From Proteiniclasticum aestuarii (GTDB taxonomy: Bacteria > Bacillota > Clostridia > Clostridiales > Clostridiaceae), in contig NZ_JAFNJU010000002.1 of NCBI RefSeq assembly GCF_017368455.1, forward strand, positions 293,177 to 357,176: DNA of 64,000 bases, read 5' to 3'. Under the pieces are notes generated by a model. That model worked only from the letters and a program-made list of their open reading frames with translations, made no database searches and was not told the origin of the DNA. A program made the position numbers and the translations under genes. Numbering within the stretch: the first letter of the stretch is position 1; each line of letters starts with the position of its first letter. This document shows, piece by piece, positions 49,725-59,014 of the stretch.

Positions 49725-49793
49725 CTATACCATTTTTCATTTCATGCTTCATCCGCTGAACGGGCAGTGCTTCACGAAGCTCTGCAGTATCTC

Positions 49794-50714
49794 CTACTTC
49801 CCATCCTGAAGCCGCAGCTTTCTGAGATAGGCCGCAGAAGCTTTTCCTGCATTTTCTCCTTTTTCAATGACCACATTTAGATCATAAGAGACTTCATCGG
49901 CATTTCCTGCCACGAACATGCCCATTTCATCCATACCTCTTCTGAATCGCTTGAAGAGTCTTTTTGAAGGGTCCAGCCCCACGGAGAGAAGCAGACTGTC
50001 ACAGGGCAGAAACTCTTCTTCCTGGTCACTGCTTTTGATCCGGACACCCTCGATTCTTCCGTTTTCCTTGATCTGGATGATCTTTGTACTGTAGAGCATT
50101 CTGATCTGTGGAAATTCCATCAGGTCTTCCCGATATCCGTAGTCATCCTTCTGGCCTCTGCTGGGCTCTATGATGGTGACTTCTTCTGCGCCTTCTATGA
50201 CCAGCATCTTCGCCAGATACAGACTGTTGATGTCCTGACTGTAGATGATGACTTTCTTTCCAGGCAGATATCCGGCACTGACGATGAGTTTTCTTGCAGA
50301 ACCCACAGACATGATCCCTGCAGATTTATTGGAAGAGATGTTCAGTTCTCCTCGTGGCCTTTCTCGGGCACCTGTAGCGAAAATGATGGACCGGGCGCTC
50401 ACTTCCATGACCCCTTCTGCTCCGGAGACATACTTCACCGTCTTGTCTCTTTTCACTTCCAAGACCAGTGAATTCACCTTGAACCCGATGCCCCGCTCCT
50501 TCACCTCTTTCTTGAAGTCTTCCGCCACTTCCACACCGGTGACTCCGTTTTCCATGAATCCATGACCCGCTTCGATGAGTTCGTTGAGAATTCCGCCCAG
50601 ACTCTCTTCCCGATCCAGGATCAGAATATTCTCCACCCCTTCTTCCTTCGCTTTCAGTGCAGCGGAAATTCCGCTGGCACCGCCGCCGATTACTATTAAA
50701 TCATATTCAGTCAT
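49794..50714 (-). CDS. NAD(P)/FAD-dependent oxidoreductase in the hut operon
   Basis: 306 residues. FAD-binding GGGASGISAALKAK at the N-terminus, LDREESLGGILNELIEAGHGF, ATGARERPRGE, a second Rossmann-type stretch GKKVIIYSQDI, and FVAGNADEVS at the end. Resembles the FAD-dependent companion subunit seen with glycerol-3-phosphate-dehydrogenase-type enzymes in Clostridia, but here it is short and alone. No redox-active CxxC. Start MTEYDLIVIGGG follows GAGGTGAAGGTC; overlaps nothing and lies 17 bp after hutI. Its role in histidine breakdown is unclear. Confidence 0.78.
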   Translation of the reverse strand: MTEYDLIVIGGGASGISAALKAKEEGVENILILDREESLGGILNELIEAGHGFMENGVTGVEVAEDFKKEVKERGIGFKVNSLVLEVKRDKTVKYVSGAEGVMEVSARSIIFATGARERPRGELNISSNKSAGIMSVGSARKLIVSAGYLPGKKVIIYSQDINSLYLAKMLVIEGAEEVTIIEPSRGQKDDYGYREDLMEFPQIRMLYSTKIIQIKENGRIEGVRIKSSDQEEEFLPCDSLLLSVGLDPSKRLFKRFRRGMDEMGMFVAGNADEVSYDLNVVIEKGENAGKASAAYLRKLRLQDGK

Positions 50715-50731
50715 GACCTTCACCTCAAATT

Positions 50732-51973
50732 TCATCTCTTGTTATATATAATCTTACCCTGTTTTATGGTGGTTGTCACCAGATTCATTCCGAAATGATA
50801 GGTGAGGAATCTGTAGGACGGTGCATCGATGAGCACAAGATCCGCATCCTTCCCCTCTTCAATGGTTCCGATCCGATCTGCCCGGTCCAGCGCTGCCGCA
50901 CTGTTCAGGGTCACCGCCGTGAGCGCCTCCTCCGGACTCATGCCCATATAGAGCGCACCAAGGGCAATCATCAGAGGCACCGAGAAGGAATAGCAGCTCC
51001 CTGGGTTGTAGTCTGTCCCCATGGCAACTGGAAGTCCCATGTCAATCATTTCTCTTGCTCTGGCGAAATCCTCTTTCAGCGAAAATGCTGTAAGGGGAAG
51101 AAGCACTGGGATTACTCCGCTTTCCTTCATCTTTCTCAGTCCTTCGTCATTGGCCTTCAATAGATGGTCCGCACTGGTGAGCGAAAGCTCTGCTGCAAGG
51201 GAAGCGCCCCCCAGATCATTGATTTCATCGGCATGGATCTTCAGCTTCAGGCCCGCTTCTCTCATTTTCAGAAGATAGGCTCTGGAGTCCTCCACAGTGA
51301 AGACGTTCTTCTCCGTGAAAATGTCTCCGAACTCCGCCAGATTCTCCTCTTTTACCACAGGAAGCACTTCTTCCACGAGATAATCGAGAAATGCCCGGTC
51401 TCTTCCTTTGTATTCCAGTGGGATGTCATGGGCACCCATGAAGGTGGATACCACTTCAAGGGGACCCGCTTCCTGCAGCGCCTTCGCCACTCTCAGCTGT
51501 TTCAGCTCCGTTTCCTTATCCAGACCATATCCGCTCTTTGCTTCCACCGTGGTGATGCCCATTTCCGCCATGGACTGCAGGGTCTTCTTTCCGCTGGCAA
51601 GCAGCTCCTCGAAGCTCTTTTCACGGGTCTTCTGCACGGTATACTTGATTCCTCCACCCTTTTCCATGATGGCCATGTAGCTTTCGCCACGCAGTCTCAT
51701 GCTGAATTCCTCTTCTCGGGTTCCCCCGAAGACCAGATGGGTATGGGGATCCACAAATCCCGGAAGAAGGGTCTTCCCTTCCCCGTCGAGGATCTGTGCA
51801 TCCAGCGCTTCCTTTTCCAGCTCTTCTCCGCCGATTCTATGAATTTTCCCGTCTCTGACAAGAACCCATGGATGTATGATTTCATGGATCTCCCCCATGG
51901 ACTGCCCGCCCCGAGGGCCTTTTCCCCGATTGGTGGCCAGACTTGCCAGGTTCTTGATTAGTAAATCTTTCAT
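50732..51973 (-). CDS. hutI: Imidazolonepropionase HutI
   Basis: 413 residues. Amidohydrolase-fold zinc or iron enzyme that opens 4-imidazolone-5-propionate to N-formimino-L-glutamate. FVDPHTHLVFGGTREEEF (metal His pair), MEMGITTVEAKSGYGLDKE-like region (KSGYGLD), STFMGAHDIP, HADEINDLGG and MGTDYNPGS (last Asp) are all present. AAGGAGTATAT precedes the ATG. Third gene of hutU-ftcD-hutI. Confidence 0.97.
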   Translation of the reverse strand: MKDLLIKNLASLATNRGKGPRGGQSMGEIHEIIHPWVLVRDGKIHRIGGEELEKEALDAQILDGEGKTLLPGFVDPHTHLVFGGTREEEFSMRLRGESYMAIMEKGGGIKYTVQKTREKSFEELLASGKKTLQSMAEMGITTVEAKSGYGLDKETELKQLRVAKALQEAGPLEVVSTFMGAHDIPLEYKGRDRAFLDYLVEEVLPVVKEENLAEFGDIFTEKNVFTVEDSRAYLLKMREAGLKLKIHADEINDLGGASLAAELSLTSADHLLKANDEGLRKMKESGVIPVLLPLTAFSLKEDFARAREMIDMGLPVAMGTDYNPGSCYSFSVPLMIALGALYMGMSPEEALTAVTLNSAAALDRADRIGTIEEGKDADLVLIDAPSYRFLTYHFGMNLVTTTIKQGKIIYNKR

Positions 51974-51982
51974 ATATACTCC

Positions 51983-52876
51983 TTACTCAGCCAGCTTATT
52001 CTCGAGAATCTGATCCGATGAGAAGTTCTCGATGCCCATATAGTACTCGGCTGAATCGATCAGCGCCTGCTGGGGAACCAGACCGATGACTTCTGTCCCG
52101 ACAACAGATACGCCGTAGCGCTTCGCTTCGAAGCGGACCATCTCAAGGGCTCTGTAGATGGACGTCTTCGTATAGTCTGTAAGATTCATGGAGACCTGAG
52201 CGATGTTACGGTCTTTCAGGAAGACCCCCATTCCCTTGACATAACGAAGGCCGCCACCGATGTGTCTCACCTTCTTCGCAATGGCGTCTGCAATGGACAC
52301 ATCCGACGTGTTCAGGTTCACATTGAAGGCCACCAGGGGCATTCTGGCCCCCACAGCCACCACGCCGAAGGACTCATGAGGCATCTTTGGTCCGAAGTCG
52401 CTCTGCCACATCTCCTCCTGCATCTTTTCCTTCATGCCTTCAAACTGTCCTTTTCGGATCTTGGCCAGATTTTCCCTGTGGGCTGCAGATGCGCTTCGTT
52501 CATAGAGAAAAACAGGAATATCCAGTTTTCCGATTTCATCCGCCACTTCCTTTGAAAGGGTCACCGCTTCCTCAATGGTGAAGTTTTTGATGGGAATGAA
52601 TGGAATCACGTCACAGGCGCCCATTCTAGGATGTTCTCCTTCGTGCTTTCTGAGGTCGATGTGTTCTTTGGCCACTTTCACCGATGCGATGACCGCCTCC
52701 TTCACAGGCTCCGGTTCCCCCACCAGGGTGACCACGGTCCTGTTGTGGTCCTTGTCACTGGAATAGTCCAGAAGCTTCACGCCGTCTTTTCCTCTGAAGG
52801 AGTCCACGATCTTCTCAATGACTTCCTTGTTTCTTCCTTCGCTGAAATTCGGTACACACTCTACAATTCTTTCCAT
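51983..52876 (-). CDS. ftcD: Glutamate formimidoyltransferase, single-domain
   Basis: 297 residues. Transfers the formimino group from N-formimino-glutamate to tetrahydrofolate. ECVPNFSEGRNKEVIEKI at the N-terminus, KHEGEHPRMGACDVIPFIPI and RASAAHREN-like region (RSASAAHRENLAKIRKGQ), TDYTKTSIYRALEMV. It has no cyclodeaminase half, unlike the animal fusion. Ribosome site GGAGGG; ATG immediately follows the hutU TAA. FchA, needed to free the 5-formimino-THF, is not in the window. Confidence 0.95.
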   Translation of the reverse strand: MERIVECVPNFSEGRNKEVIEKIVDSFRGKDGVKLLDYSSDKDHNRTVVTLVGEPEPVKEAVIASVKVAKEHIDLRKHEGEHPRMGACDVIPFIPIKNFTIEEAVTLSKEVADEIGKLDIPVFLYERSASAAHRENLAKIRKGQFEGMKEKMQEEMWQSDFGPKMPHESFGVVAVGARMPLVAFNVNLNTSDVSIADAIAKKVRHIGGGLRYVKGMGVFLKDRNIAQVSMNLTDYTKTSIYRALEMVRFEAKRYGVSVVGTEVIGLVPQQALIDSAEYYMGIENFSSDQILENKLAE

Positions 52877-54883
52877 TTACTTTCCCTCCAAAACTTTATC
52901 GATGATGCTTTCTTCCGTTATTCTTGGAATGGTGATCTGTCCTTTCCCTTCTTCATTGAACCTTACACTGGTTTCCATGGCATGCTCATTTCTTGCCCAG
53001 GATCTTCTGGCCACGCCACCCATGACATCCCATGGCATCGCCATCTTCAAGATCGTGTCCACGCGCTCACTGCCGTCCAGAACCATTCCGAATCCACCGT
53101 TGATGGATTTGCCTATACCGACGCCTCCGCCGTTGTGAAGAGCCACCATGCTCATACCACGCGCCGCATTCCCAGCGAAACACTGCACGGACATATCCGC
53201 CATCATATTGGAGCCGTCCTTGATGTTTGCCGTCTCTCTGAAAGGAGAGTCTGTTCCGGATACATCATGATGGTCTCGCCCCAGCATGATGGGACCGACC
53301 TTCCCTTCCCGCACCAGCCTGTTGAATTCCAGGGCGATCTTCAGTCTTCCTTCCGCATCCTGGTAGAGGATTCGTGCCTGGGTGCCCACCACCAGCTGAT
53401 TCTTCTCCGCGTCGCGGATCCAGTTGTAGTTGTCCATATCCTGGGCTCTTCTGTGGCGGTCGATACAATCCATGGCGGTCTGGTCCGTCATGGCCAGGTC
53501 TTCCTTCTTTCCGGATAGGCAGACCCATCTGAAGGGGCCGTATCCGTAATCAAAGAGCTCTGGTCCCATGATGTCTTCCACGTAGGACGGGAAGATGAAA
53601 CCGTCATGCTCGTTGTATCCGTTCTTGGAAATATCCTTCACCCCTGCATCATAGACCGCTTTCATGAAAGAGTTTCCATAATCGAAGAAATAGGTTCCCC
53701 GATCAGAAAGAATTCGGATCAGCTCAAAATGCTTCACCAGGGTTTCATCCACCATTTTTCGGAAGGTCTCCCGGTCTTCCTCCAGAAGCCTTGTTCTCTC
53801 CTCGAAGCTGATCCCCATGGGGCAGTATCCTCCATCATAGGGTGCATGACAGCTGGTCTGGTCCGACAGAAGATGAATGGTCTTTTCATGGTCCACGGCG
53901 TAGGCCAGAAGATCTACGATATTTCCATGGAAAGCGATGGACAGGGCTTCCTTCTTCTTCATGGCCTCTTCAGCCAGTCTGAAGGCTTCTTCTGGACTGT
54001 CTGAAACCACCTTTACCCATCCCTGATCGGTTCTTGTGCGGATTCTGCTCTCATCCACTTCCGCCACGATGGACACAGCTCCTGCAATGTCTGCCGCTTT
54101 GGGCTGCGCTCCGCTCATTCCCCCCAGGCCTGAGGAGACGAAAAGATAACCCGAAAGGTTCTCTTCTCCCGTGAGTCCCAGCTTCATTCTTCCGGCATTG
54201 AGAATGGTATTGAAGGTGCCGTGGACGATGCCCTGGGGCCCGATGTACATGAGCCCCCCTGCGGTCATCTGACCGTAGTTGGCCACGCCCATCTGCATGG
54301 CATGATGCCAGCTTTCCTGATTATCAAACATCCCCACCATCATGGCATTGGTGATGATGACTCTTGGTGCCAGTTCATGACTCTTGAAGATGCCCAGTGG
54401 ATGACCGGATTCGATGACCAGCGTCTCATCCTTCCTCAGCACTTCCAGATACCTCTTGATCAGCAGATACTGCATCCAGTTCTGACAGACCTGTCCTGTT
54501 TCTCCATAGGTGACCAGTTCATAGGGATAAAGGGCCACGTCGAAGTCCAGATTGTTGTCCAGCATCACCTGAATGGCTTTGCCTTCCACACAGTTTCCCT
54601 TGTACTCTTCAATGGGTTTCCCGTAGAGTCGTCCCTCGGGCCGGTACCTGTATCCGTAGATTCTGCCATGGGTTTTCAGCTCTTCATAGAATTCTTTGGC
54701 CATGGTCTCATGATGTTCTTCGGGAATATAGCGCAGCGCATTTTTCAGCGCGATCTTCGTGTCTTTCACATTGAGATCGTATCCCCTGTTCGGCGCCCGC
54801 CTGATTCCTTCCTTGAACGCCGGATACGCCGGCAGCGGACCTTCCAGCTTTACTAACATGGAGTTGTCGTTTCTTGTATTCAT
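52877..54883 (-). CDS. hutU: Urocanate hydratase, long form
   Basis: 668 residues, the length of the long clostridial and Bacteroides-type urocanases rather than the 550-residue form. NAD-dependent hydration of urocanate to imidazolonepropionate. Family regions include GLGGMSGAQPKAADIAGA, QTSCHAPYDGGYCPMGISFE, MLGRDHHDVSGTDSPFRET, and NGGGVGIGKSINGGFGMVLDG. First gene of the operon; a promoter (TTCAAG-16-TAAAAT) and a cre-like site precede it. No hutH in the window. Confidence 0.96.
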   Translation of the reverse strand: MNTRNDNSMLVKLEGPLPAYPAFKEGIRRAPNRGYDLNVKDTKIALKNALRYIPEEHHETMAKEFYEELKTHGRIYGYRYRPEGRLYGKPIEEYKGNCVEGKAIQVMLDNNLDFDVALYPYELVTYGETGQVCQNWMQYLLIKRYLEVLRKDETLVIESGHPLGIFKSHELAPRVIITNAMMVGMFDNQESWHHAMQMGVANYGQMTAGGLMYIGPQGIVHGTFNTILNAGRMKLGLTGEENLSGYLFVSSGLGGMSGAQPKAADIAGAVSIVAEVDESRIRTRTDQGWVKVVSDSPEEAFRLAEEAMKKKEALSIAFHGNIVDLLAYAVDHEKTIHLLSDQTSCHAPYDGGYCPMGISFEERTRLLEEDRETFRKMVDETLVKHFELIRILSDRGTYFFDYGNSFMKAVYDAGVKDISKNGYNEHDGFIFPSYVEDIMGPELFDYGYGPFRWVCLSGKKEDLAMTDQTAMDCIDRHRRAQDMDNYNWIRDAEKNQLVVGTQARILYQDAEGRLKIALEFNRLVREGKVGPIMLGRDHHDVSGTDSPFRETANIKDGSNMMADMSVQCFAGNAARGMSMVALHNGGGVGIGKSINGGFGMVLDGSERVDTILKMAMPWDVMGGVARRSWARNEHAMETSVRFNEEGKGQITIPRITEESIIDKVLEGK

Positions 54884-54901
54884 TAACCTGTTCGCCCCCT
54901 T

Positions 54902-54911
54902 AAAACGTTTT
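54902..54911. promoter_or_regulatory. cre-like site in the hutU leader
   Basis: AAAACGTTTT palindrome; on the minus strand AGAAAACGTTTTAA, close to the CcpA cre consensus TGWAANCGNTNWCA. It sits about 14-23 bp downstream of the -10, where bound CcpA would block elongation or initiation. Confidence 0.5.
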
Positions 54912-54924
54912 CTTCGCTATCTCT

Positions 54925-54952
54925 ATTTTATATGCAAAAGCTTAAACTTGAA
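54925..54952 (-). promoter_or_regulatory. hutU operon promoter
   Basis: Minus strand TTCAAG, 16-bp spacer, TAAAAT, about 40 bp before the ATG. Confidence 0.5.
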
Positions 54953-55106
54953 ACAGCAGAAGCCGGAGTTTTTCCAGTAGATTCCTATCTTTTCAAATAT
55001 TCTGCTTATTGAAGACAGATGTATCAGCAAGACTCACAATCCGTGATGCTTTTCGCAAAAAAGAATCCAGAAATTTTTCAGGGTTTCAAGAAAGTTCTCA
55101 TAAATT

Positions 55107-55139
55107 TTTAACACACCTTTAATTTTAAGAGTGTATTCT
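55107..55139 (+). promoter_or_regulatory. Direct-repeat promoter of the LiaF-like gene
   Basis: TTTAACA (55107-55113) and TTTAATT (55118-55124), 11-bp period, 9 bp upstream of a TATTCT (55134-55139). Same layout as the PspC promoter at 9559-9590. Confidence 0.5.
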
Positions 55140-55165
55140 TGATACAAAGAGGAGGTATGAAATCA

Positions 55166-55786
55166 ATGCGTAATAGAACATCCTACTATATCGGTCTTAT
55201 CCTGATCATCATCGGCGGCGCCGCATTATACAATGCCGTTTTTCTGGACAATCTTTTTTCCATGAGAAACATGTGGCCACTGTTCATTCTGCTGCCGGGG
55301 CTCTTTCTGGAAATCGACTATTTCACAAACTACAGAAGACGTGATGCGGGCGTGCTCATTCCCGGGGGACTGCTTACCCTCATCGGTACCTACTTTCTCA
55401 TCAGACAGTTCGTACCCATCATGGACAGTCTGTCCGGCCCCATCTTCATGGTGATTCTGGGACTGGCCCTTCTTCAGTATTATGTGGCCAAGCCCAAAGA
55501 CCGGGGACTGCTGGTCATTTCACTGGCACTGATCCTCATCGGTGCATTCATCGGATATGGCAGATATCTTGGTGAATTCCCCTACTGGCTGAACTTTGAT
55601 ACGGTTCGAGCCCTGGCCATTCTTCTCTTTGGTGTCTATCTGGTATTTAGGACCACTGGAAGAGATAAAAAACCCGATTCCACCTACCGACCCAAGGAGA
55701 CTTACAAAAAGGAGCCATCCGTCAGTAAAGACGAAGTGATCTATGATCGCGATCAGGCTCCAGGAGAAGAAAAGAAACCACAATAA
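55166..55786 (+). CDS. LiaI-LiaF-like transmembrane-region protein
   Basis: 206 residues. Four or five transmembrane helices (about 6-24, 32-50, 62-80, 88-106, 112-130, 140-158 at the outside) and a charged tail. The WPLFILLPGLFLEIDYF and GVLIPGGLLTLIG patterns match the LiaI-LiaF-like domain of envelope-stress modulators. Start ATG 55166 follows AGGAGG at 10 nt; an alternative ATG at 55157 is too close to it. No LiaRS or PspA beside it. Confidence 0.78.
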   Translation: MRNRTSYYIGLILIIIGGAALYNAVFLDNLFSMRNMWPLFILLPGLFLEIDYFTNYRRRDAGVLIPGGLLTLIGTYFLIRQFVPIMDSLSGPIFMVILGLALLQYYVAKPKDRGLLVISLALILIGAFIGYGRYLGEFPYWLNFDTVRALAILLFGVYLVFRTTGRDKKPDSTYRPKETYKKEPSVSKDEVIYDRDQAPGEEKKPQ

Positions 55787-55798
55787 TGCAGAGAAGCG

Positions 55799-55832
55799 AA
55801 ACGGCAGATGGTTCATCCCATCTGCCGTTTTT
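55799..55832. terminator. Bidirectional terminator
   Basis: Perfect arms AAACGGCAGATGG and CCATCTGCCGTTT then TT, between the LiaF-like gene and the convergent gene at 55852. Confidence 0.9.
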
Positions 55833-55851
55833 CAGTACGTCCTGCCTGTTT

Positions 55852-56301
55852 CTATTCTTCGTCTTTCCAGGAAACCTCATCGATGATGATGCCTTCCACC
55901 TTGTCTTCTTCCTTGTAGAACTGGTCCGCATCTCCATAGATCTTCGTTTCTCTGGTGATGACGGAATCCGCTTTCTCTTTCATGGTTTCCTTGAATTTCT
56001 GTGCACTTTCCTTCAGATCATTCACCGCATCCTCGGCTTTGCCCTTTAGATCTTTCAGATCCTCTTCCTGAAGCCTGACGTGAACTTTAGTGATGCTTTC
56101 ATCCAGGAATCTCTCCACGTTCTTTCCTGTATCCGCCCCCATTTCTCTCATGGTCTTGATGCTCTTGTAGGCAAGCGGCTCGTTGCCAAGCTTCAGCGCA
56201 AGAAGTCCGAAGGCTTCACCGGAAACACTCATGACATCATTTGTGAGTTTCCCCACATTCTTTGCCAGATCCTCGATTTTCTTCTTCTTATTGTCTTCCA
56301 T
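55852..56301 (-). CDS. Helical soluble protein of unknown function
   Basis: 149 residues, no signal or transmembrane helix. N-terminal conserved-looking block (IEDLAKNVGKLTNDVMSVSG, EAFGLLALKLGNEPLAYKS) and a Lys/Glu-rich helical middle (LKGKAEDAVNDLKESAQKFK) with an acidic tail. The phasin-like or apolipophorin-like style suggests surface binding. Strong GGGAGGGG ribosome site. Separated by 18 bp from the lipid-kinase gene upstream and probably co-transcribed with it. Function unknown. Confidence 0.7.
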   Translation of the reverse strand: MEDNKKKKIEDLAKNVGKLTNDVMSVSGEAFGLLALKLGNEPLAYKSIKTMREMGADTGKNVERFLDESITKVHVRLQEEDLKDLKGKAEDAVNDLKESAQKFKETMKEKADSVITRETKIYGDADQFYKEEDKVEGIIIDEVSWKDEE

Positions 56302-56319
56302 AATTTTCCCCTCCCCTCT

Positions 56320-57234
56320 CTAAAAACTGTTCTTTGGAATAATGAATTTCACCTTCGCATCTTCCAGTCTGAAATGCGCTTCCCGTCTGGCTTCCAGTTC
56401 ACCATCGATATTGAGAAATACCGGTTCGTCACTGTATAGATCAATGGTCTTTGCACGCATAAGGGTCACTTCCTCCAGGTCCATATGCTTTCCAGGCACT
56501 GCTTTGGGAAGAAACTTTATGATCTTCGCTCGGGTGATGTCTCTCACCAGAATCACATCTAAAAGTCCGTCTCTGAAGTCGGCATCTGGTGCGATCTTGA
56601 TTCCACCACCATAGTATTTCCCATTGGCGATGGCCACCATGAACGCCTCGGTCTGGATCTCCTTCTGGTCCACCACCATTCTCAGGTTCAGATTTCTGAA
56701 ATCCTTGGCTGTATCAAGCACCGATGCCAGGTAGGCGAACTTGTTGGGAAGATAGCTCTTGTTCTTGAATTTCTCCACATTGTTGACCACCGATGCATCA
56801 AATCCCATGGAAGCGATATTGATGAAATATCTGCCGTCCACAGAGGCCACATCGATTTCCTCTTCTGTCCCCAGGACCGTATTCATGAGGATCCTTCTGC
56901 GATCGAATTTCGTCACGATGCTTTTCACGAAATCATTGCCGGACCCACCTGGAATGCATCCCAAAGACGAATCCGAACCGATCATGCCATTCAGGACCTC
57001 ATTAAGGGTTCCATCTCCGCCCACCGCATAGATGCGATAGGTGCCCATGGATGCATACTTTCTGGCGATTTCCGTAGCATGCCCCTCTTCCTTTGTATAG
57101 ACGATCTCATAGGAGATATCCTGATATTTCAGTTTCAGTTCATTGAACAGCTTGTGGATGGTGTTGGTCATTTTCAGCGCAATGCCATTGCCAGCCACCG
57201 GATTGACGATAAATAAATGCTTTACTGCACCCAT
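56320..57234 (-). CDS. Diacylglycerol-kinase-family lipid kinase
   Basis: 304 residues. DAGK catalytic domain: FIVNPVAGNG (residues 8-17), GGDGTLNEVLNGM (about 74-86) and PGGSGNDFVKS (about 96-106), followed by the YegS-like C-terminal fold. Phosphorylates diacylglycerol or another lipid, often a wall-glycolipid recycling step. AGAGGTAGAGT precedes ATG. Upstream of the 149-residue helical protein. Confidence 0.92.
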   Translation of the reverse strand: MGAVKHLFIVNPVAGNGIALKMTNTIHKLFNELKLKYQDISYEIVYTKEEGHATEIARKYASMGTYRIYAVGGDGTLNEVLNGMIGSDSSLGCIPGGSGNDFVKSIVTKFDRRRILMNTVLGTEEEIDVASVDGRYFINIASMGFDASVVNNVEKFKNKSYLPNKFAYLASVLDTAKDFRNLNLRMVVDQKEIQTEAFMVAIANGKYYGGGIKIAPDADFRDGLLDVILVRDITRAKIIKFLPKAVPGKHMDLEEVTLMRAKTIDLYSDEPVFLNIDGELEARREAHFRLEDAKVKFIIPKNSF

Positions 57235-57435
57235 ACTCTACCTCTACATTTCACTATCATAATTTCTTTGTCAAATCTTATCAAATCCATTGTATCCTAA
57301 ATAATACGTTTTGTTAATTTATTATTCGCACCTTAAGAAAAAATTCATCAGAAGCCATCTTGTTTCGTATTGTATTCTCCCCATTCCGCTTTGAAGCGGA
57401 CAGGGCATTCTGCTGGGACAGTTAGAAGAATTAAG

Positions 57436-57473
57436 ACAGCCTGCAGAAAAGAGGCTTCTTCTCTGCAGGCTGT
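57436..57473 (-). terminator. Terminator of the envelope operon
   Basis: Arms ACAGCCTGCAGA and TCTGCAGGCTGT (with a partially paired loop) after the lipoprotein stop; followed by CTTAATTC on the minus strand. Confidence 0.8.
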
Positions 57474-57485
57474 TATTCTACATCA

Positions 57486-59009
57486 TCATTTTCTGTTCTG
57501 CACGAAGATGATTTTTCTTCCCTGTGCACTGACCACATCGGTCCATCTCTTCACGAATTCCCCTCTTGCCCATTCCGCCATGATGATGTCTTCCTCTTCC
57601 TTGATTTCGATGATCTGCAGAGGTTCCTCTGCGATCTCATTCACGCCGATGATGCTGTACATCATGAGATACTTAGGCGTTCTCACCAGAAGGAAACTGT
57701 TCCCGGGTGCATTGAATGCATCAATGGCCTGGGGCACACGCTCCTTGACACTGACCCAGGGTACGGTGAGATCATCATAGGTTACGATGTCCTTTACGGG
57801 TTTCAGCGCGATGGGTACTTTGTAGACCTCTTCCTCATCGTTCTCATTCATGGCCAGGAGCCTGGATTCCATCATCCAATGCCCATGGTGTCTCTTCAGG
57901 ATGAAGCTGGTGAACAGGTTCACTTTACTCACTGACTCTTTGTCCAGTGCTTCTTCTCTTTCTATGACCTGATCCGCAGAATTGATGAATGCGGTTACCC
58001 CATCCTTCGGATCCAGATCATTGATGTTCGCCGGTCTGTATAGATTATAGTTGTCCACTGAAATGGTCATGGCCTTGGGCATGCTTTCATTTGCAGAATC
58101 CTCCCCCTCTGTGGCCACGATGCTCACATAGTTGTTGCCTACAAACTCCACTTCCATGAAGGTGCTTGGATAATTGTAGTCCATTTGTTCCTTAATATTG
58201 CTGGGGGTTCCTGTGATGGCATAGATGTTCAGTCTTTCCTTCTCCAGACCCTCCACTTCATCCCGCTTCACTTCGAGCTTCCAGAATTCCTTCCTTGGAA
58301 AAAGGATGTCATCCACTTCATAGACCTCCTGGATTTCACCGTCATTGGTGATCCAGAGGGTTCTGTAGCTCTGCTCATCCGTGGCCTCGTCGCGTTCACC
58401 ACGAAGTCCGATGAGAACCCCTGCTCTGGGCTCAAAGAGGCTGTCGCTTACCTCTGCAGCTTCCGGCGCACCGCCGAAGTTCTCTGATACCGCTTCATCC
58501 ATGATGAAAGCTTCCGCAGGTCCATCCTGGACCCTGGAAAGGGTGATGAAATTATTGCCCTTGACCACTGCGATGTGCTCCTCGTCCAGTCTGAACACCT
58601 CATAGAAGGCGCGGTCTGTGCTGTTGATTCTGATGACTTCAAGACTTTCCTTTGTCAGCTTGAGCCTGGACGGATTCACTCTGTACTTTTCCAGAAAATA
58701 ATCAAAGGTGTTCACAAGCTTGGAGATGTATCCCGGCAGTTCCACTGACTCCAGCCCTACTCTGGCACCTTCCAGGGAAAACTCCGCTGTGAAATCCCTG
58801 AAATTTGTTTCATCCACAAATTTTCCTTCCTCCAGGTTGATCACCTCCTCGAAGACATAACTGCCTTCGATGGAAATGCCTGCTGCATACGGCTTCATGA
58901 CCCCTGCTTTCACATCATCCATGCCGAAGGTGCATCCGGACAAAAGGCCCATGAAAAGAAGGCCGATGAGCAGTCCTATTCCTTTTTTAATCCGGTTTTC
59001 ATTTTTCAT
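57486..59009 (-). CDS. Lipoprotein of the two-component operon
   Basis: 507 residues. Lipoprotein signal ending GLLSGCTFGMDD (lipobox Cys near 26). The rest is an extracytoplasmic beta-rich domain without a family I recognise; strands such as HIAVVKGNNFITLSRV and YVSIVATEGED are frequent. It starts 5 bp after the kinase stop, using ATG after GTG (GTG three bases upstream is an alternative; AAGGAG lies 7-10 nt away). Position behind the kinase suggests a sensor partner, like YycH beside WalK, but that is inference. Confidence 0.75.
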   Translation of the reverse strand: MKNENRIKKGIGLLIGLLFMGLLSGCTFGMDDVKAGVMKPYAAGISIEGSYVFEEVINLEEGKFVDETNFRDFTAEFSLEGARVGLESVELPGYISKLVNTFDYFLEKYRVNPSRLKLTKESLEVIRINSTDRAFYEVFRLDEEHIAVVKGNNFITLSRVQDGPAEAFIMDEAVSENFGGAPEAAEVSDSLFEPRAGVLIGLRGERDEATDEQSYRTLWITNDGEIQEVYEVDDILFPRKEFWKLEVKRDEVEGLEKERLNIYAITGTPSNIKEQMDYNYPSTFMEVEFVGNNYVSIVATEGEDSANESMPKAMTISVDNYNLYRPANINDLDPKDGVTAFINSADQVIEREEALDKESVSKVNLFTSFILKRHHGHWMMESRLLAMNENDEEEVYKVPIALKPVKDIVTYDDLTVPWVSVKERVPQAIDAFNAPGNSFLLVRTPKYLMMYSIIGVNEIAEEPLQIIEIKEEEDIIMAEWARGEFVKRWTDVVSAQGRKIIFVQNRK

Positions 59010-59014
59010 CACGT

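Noticed and set aside
51164..51961. 265-codon frame antisense to hutI
   Set aside because: Shadow frame of a definite gene.
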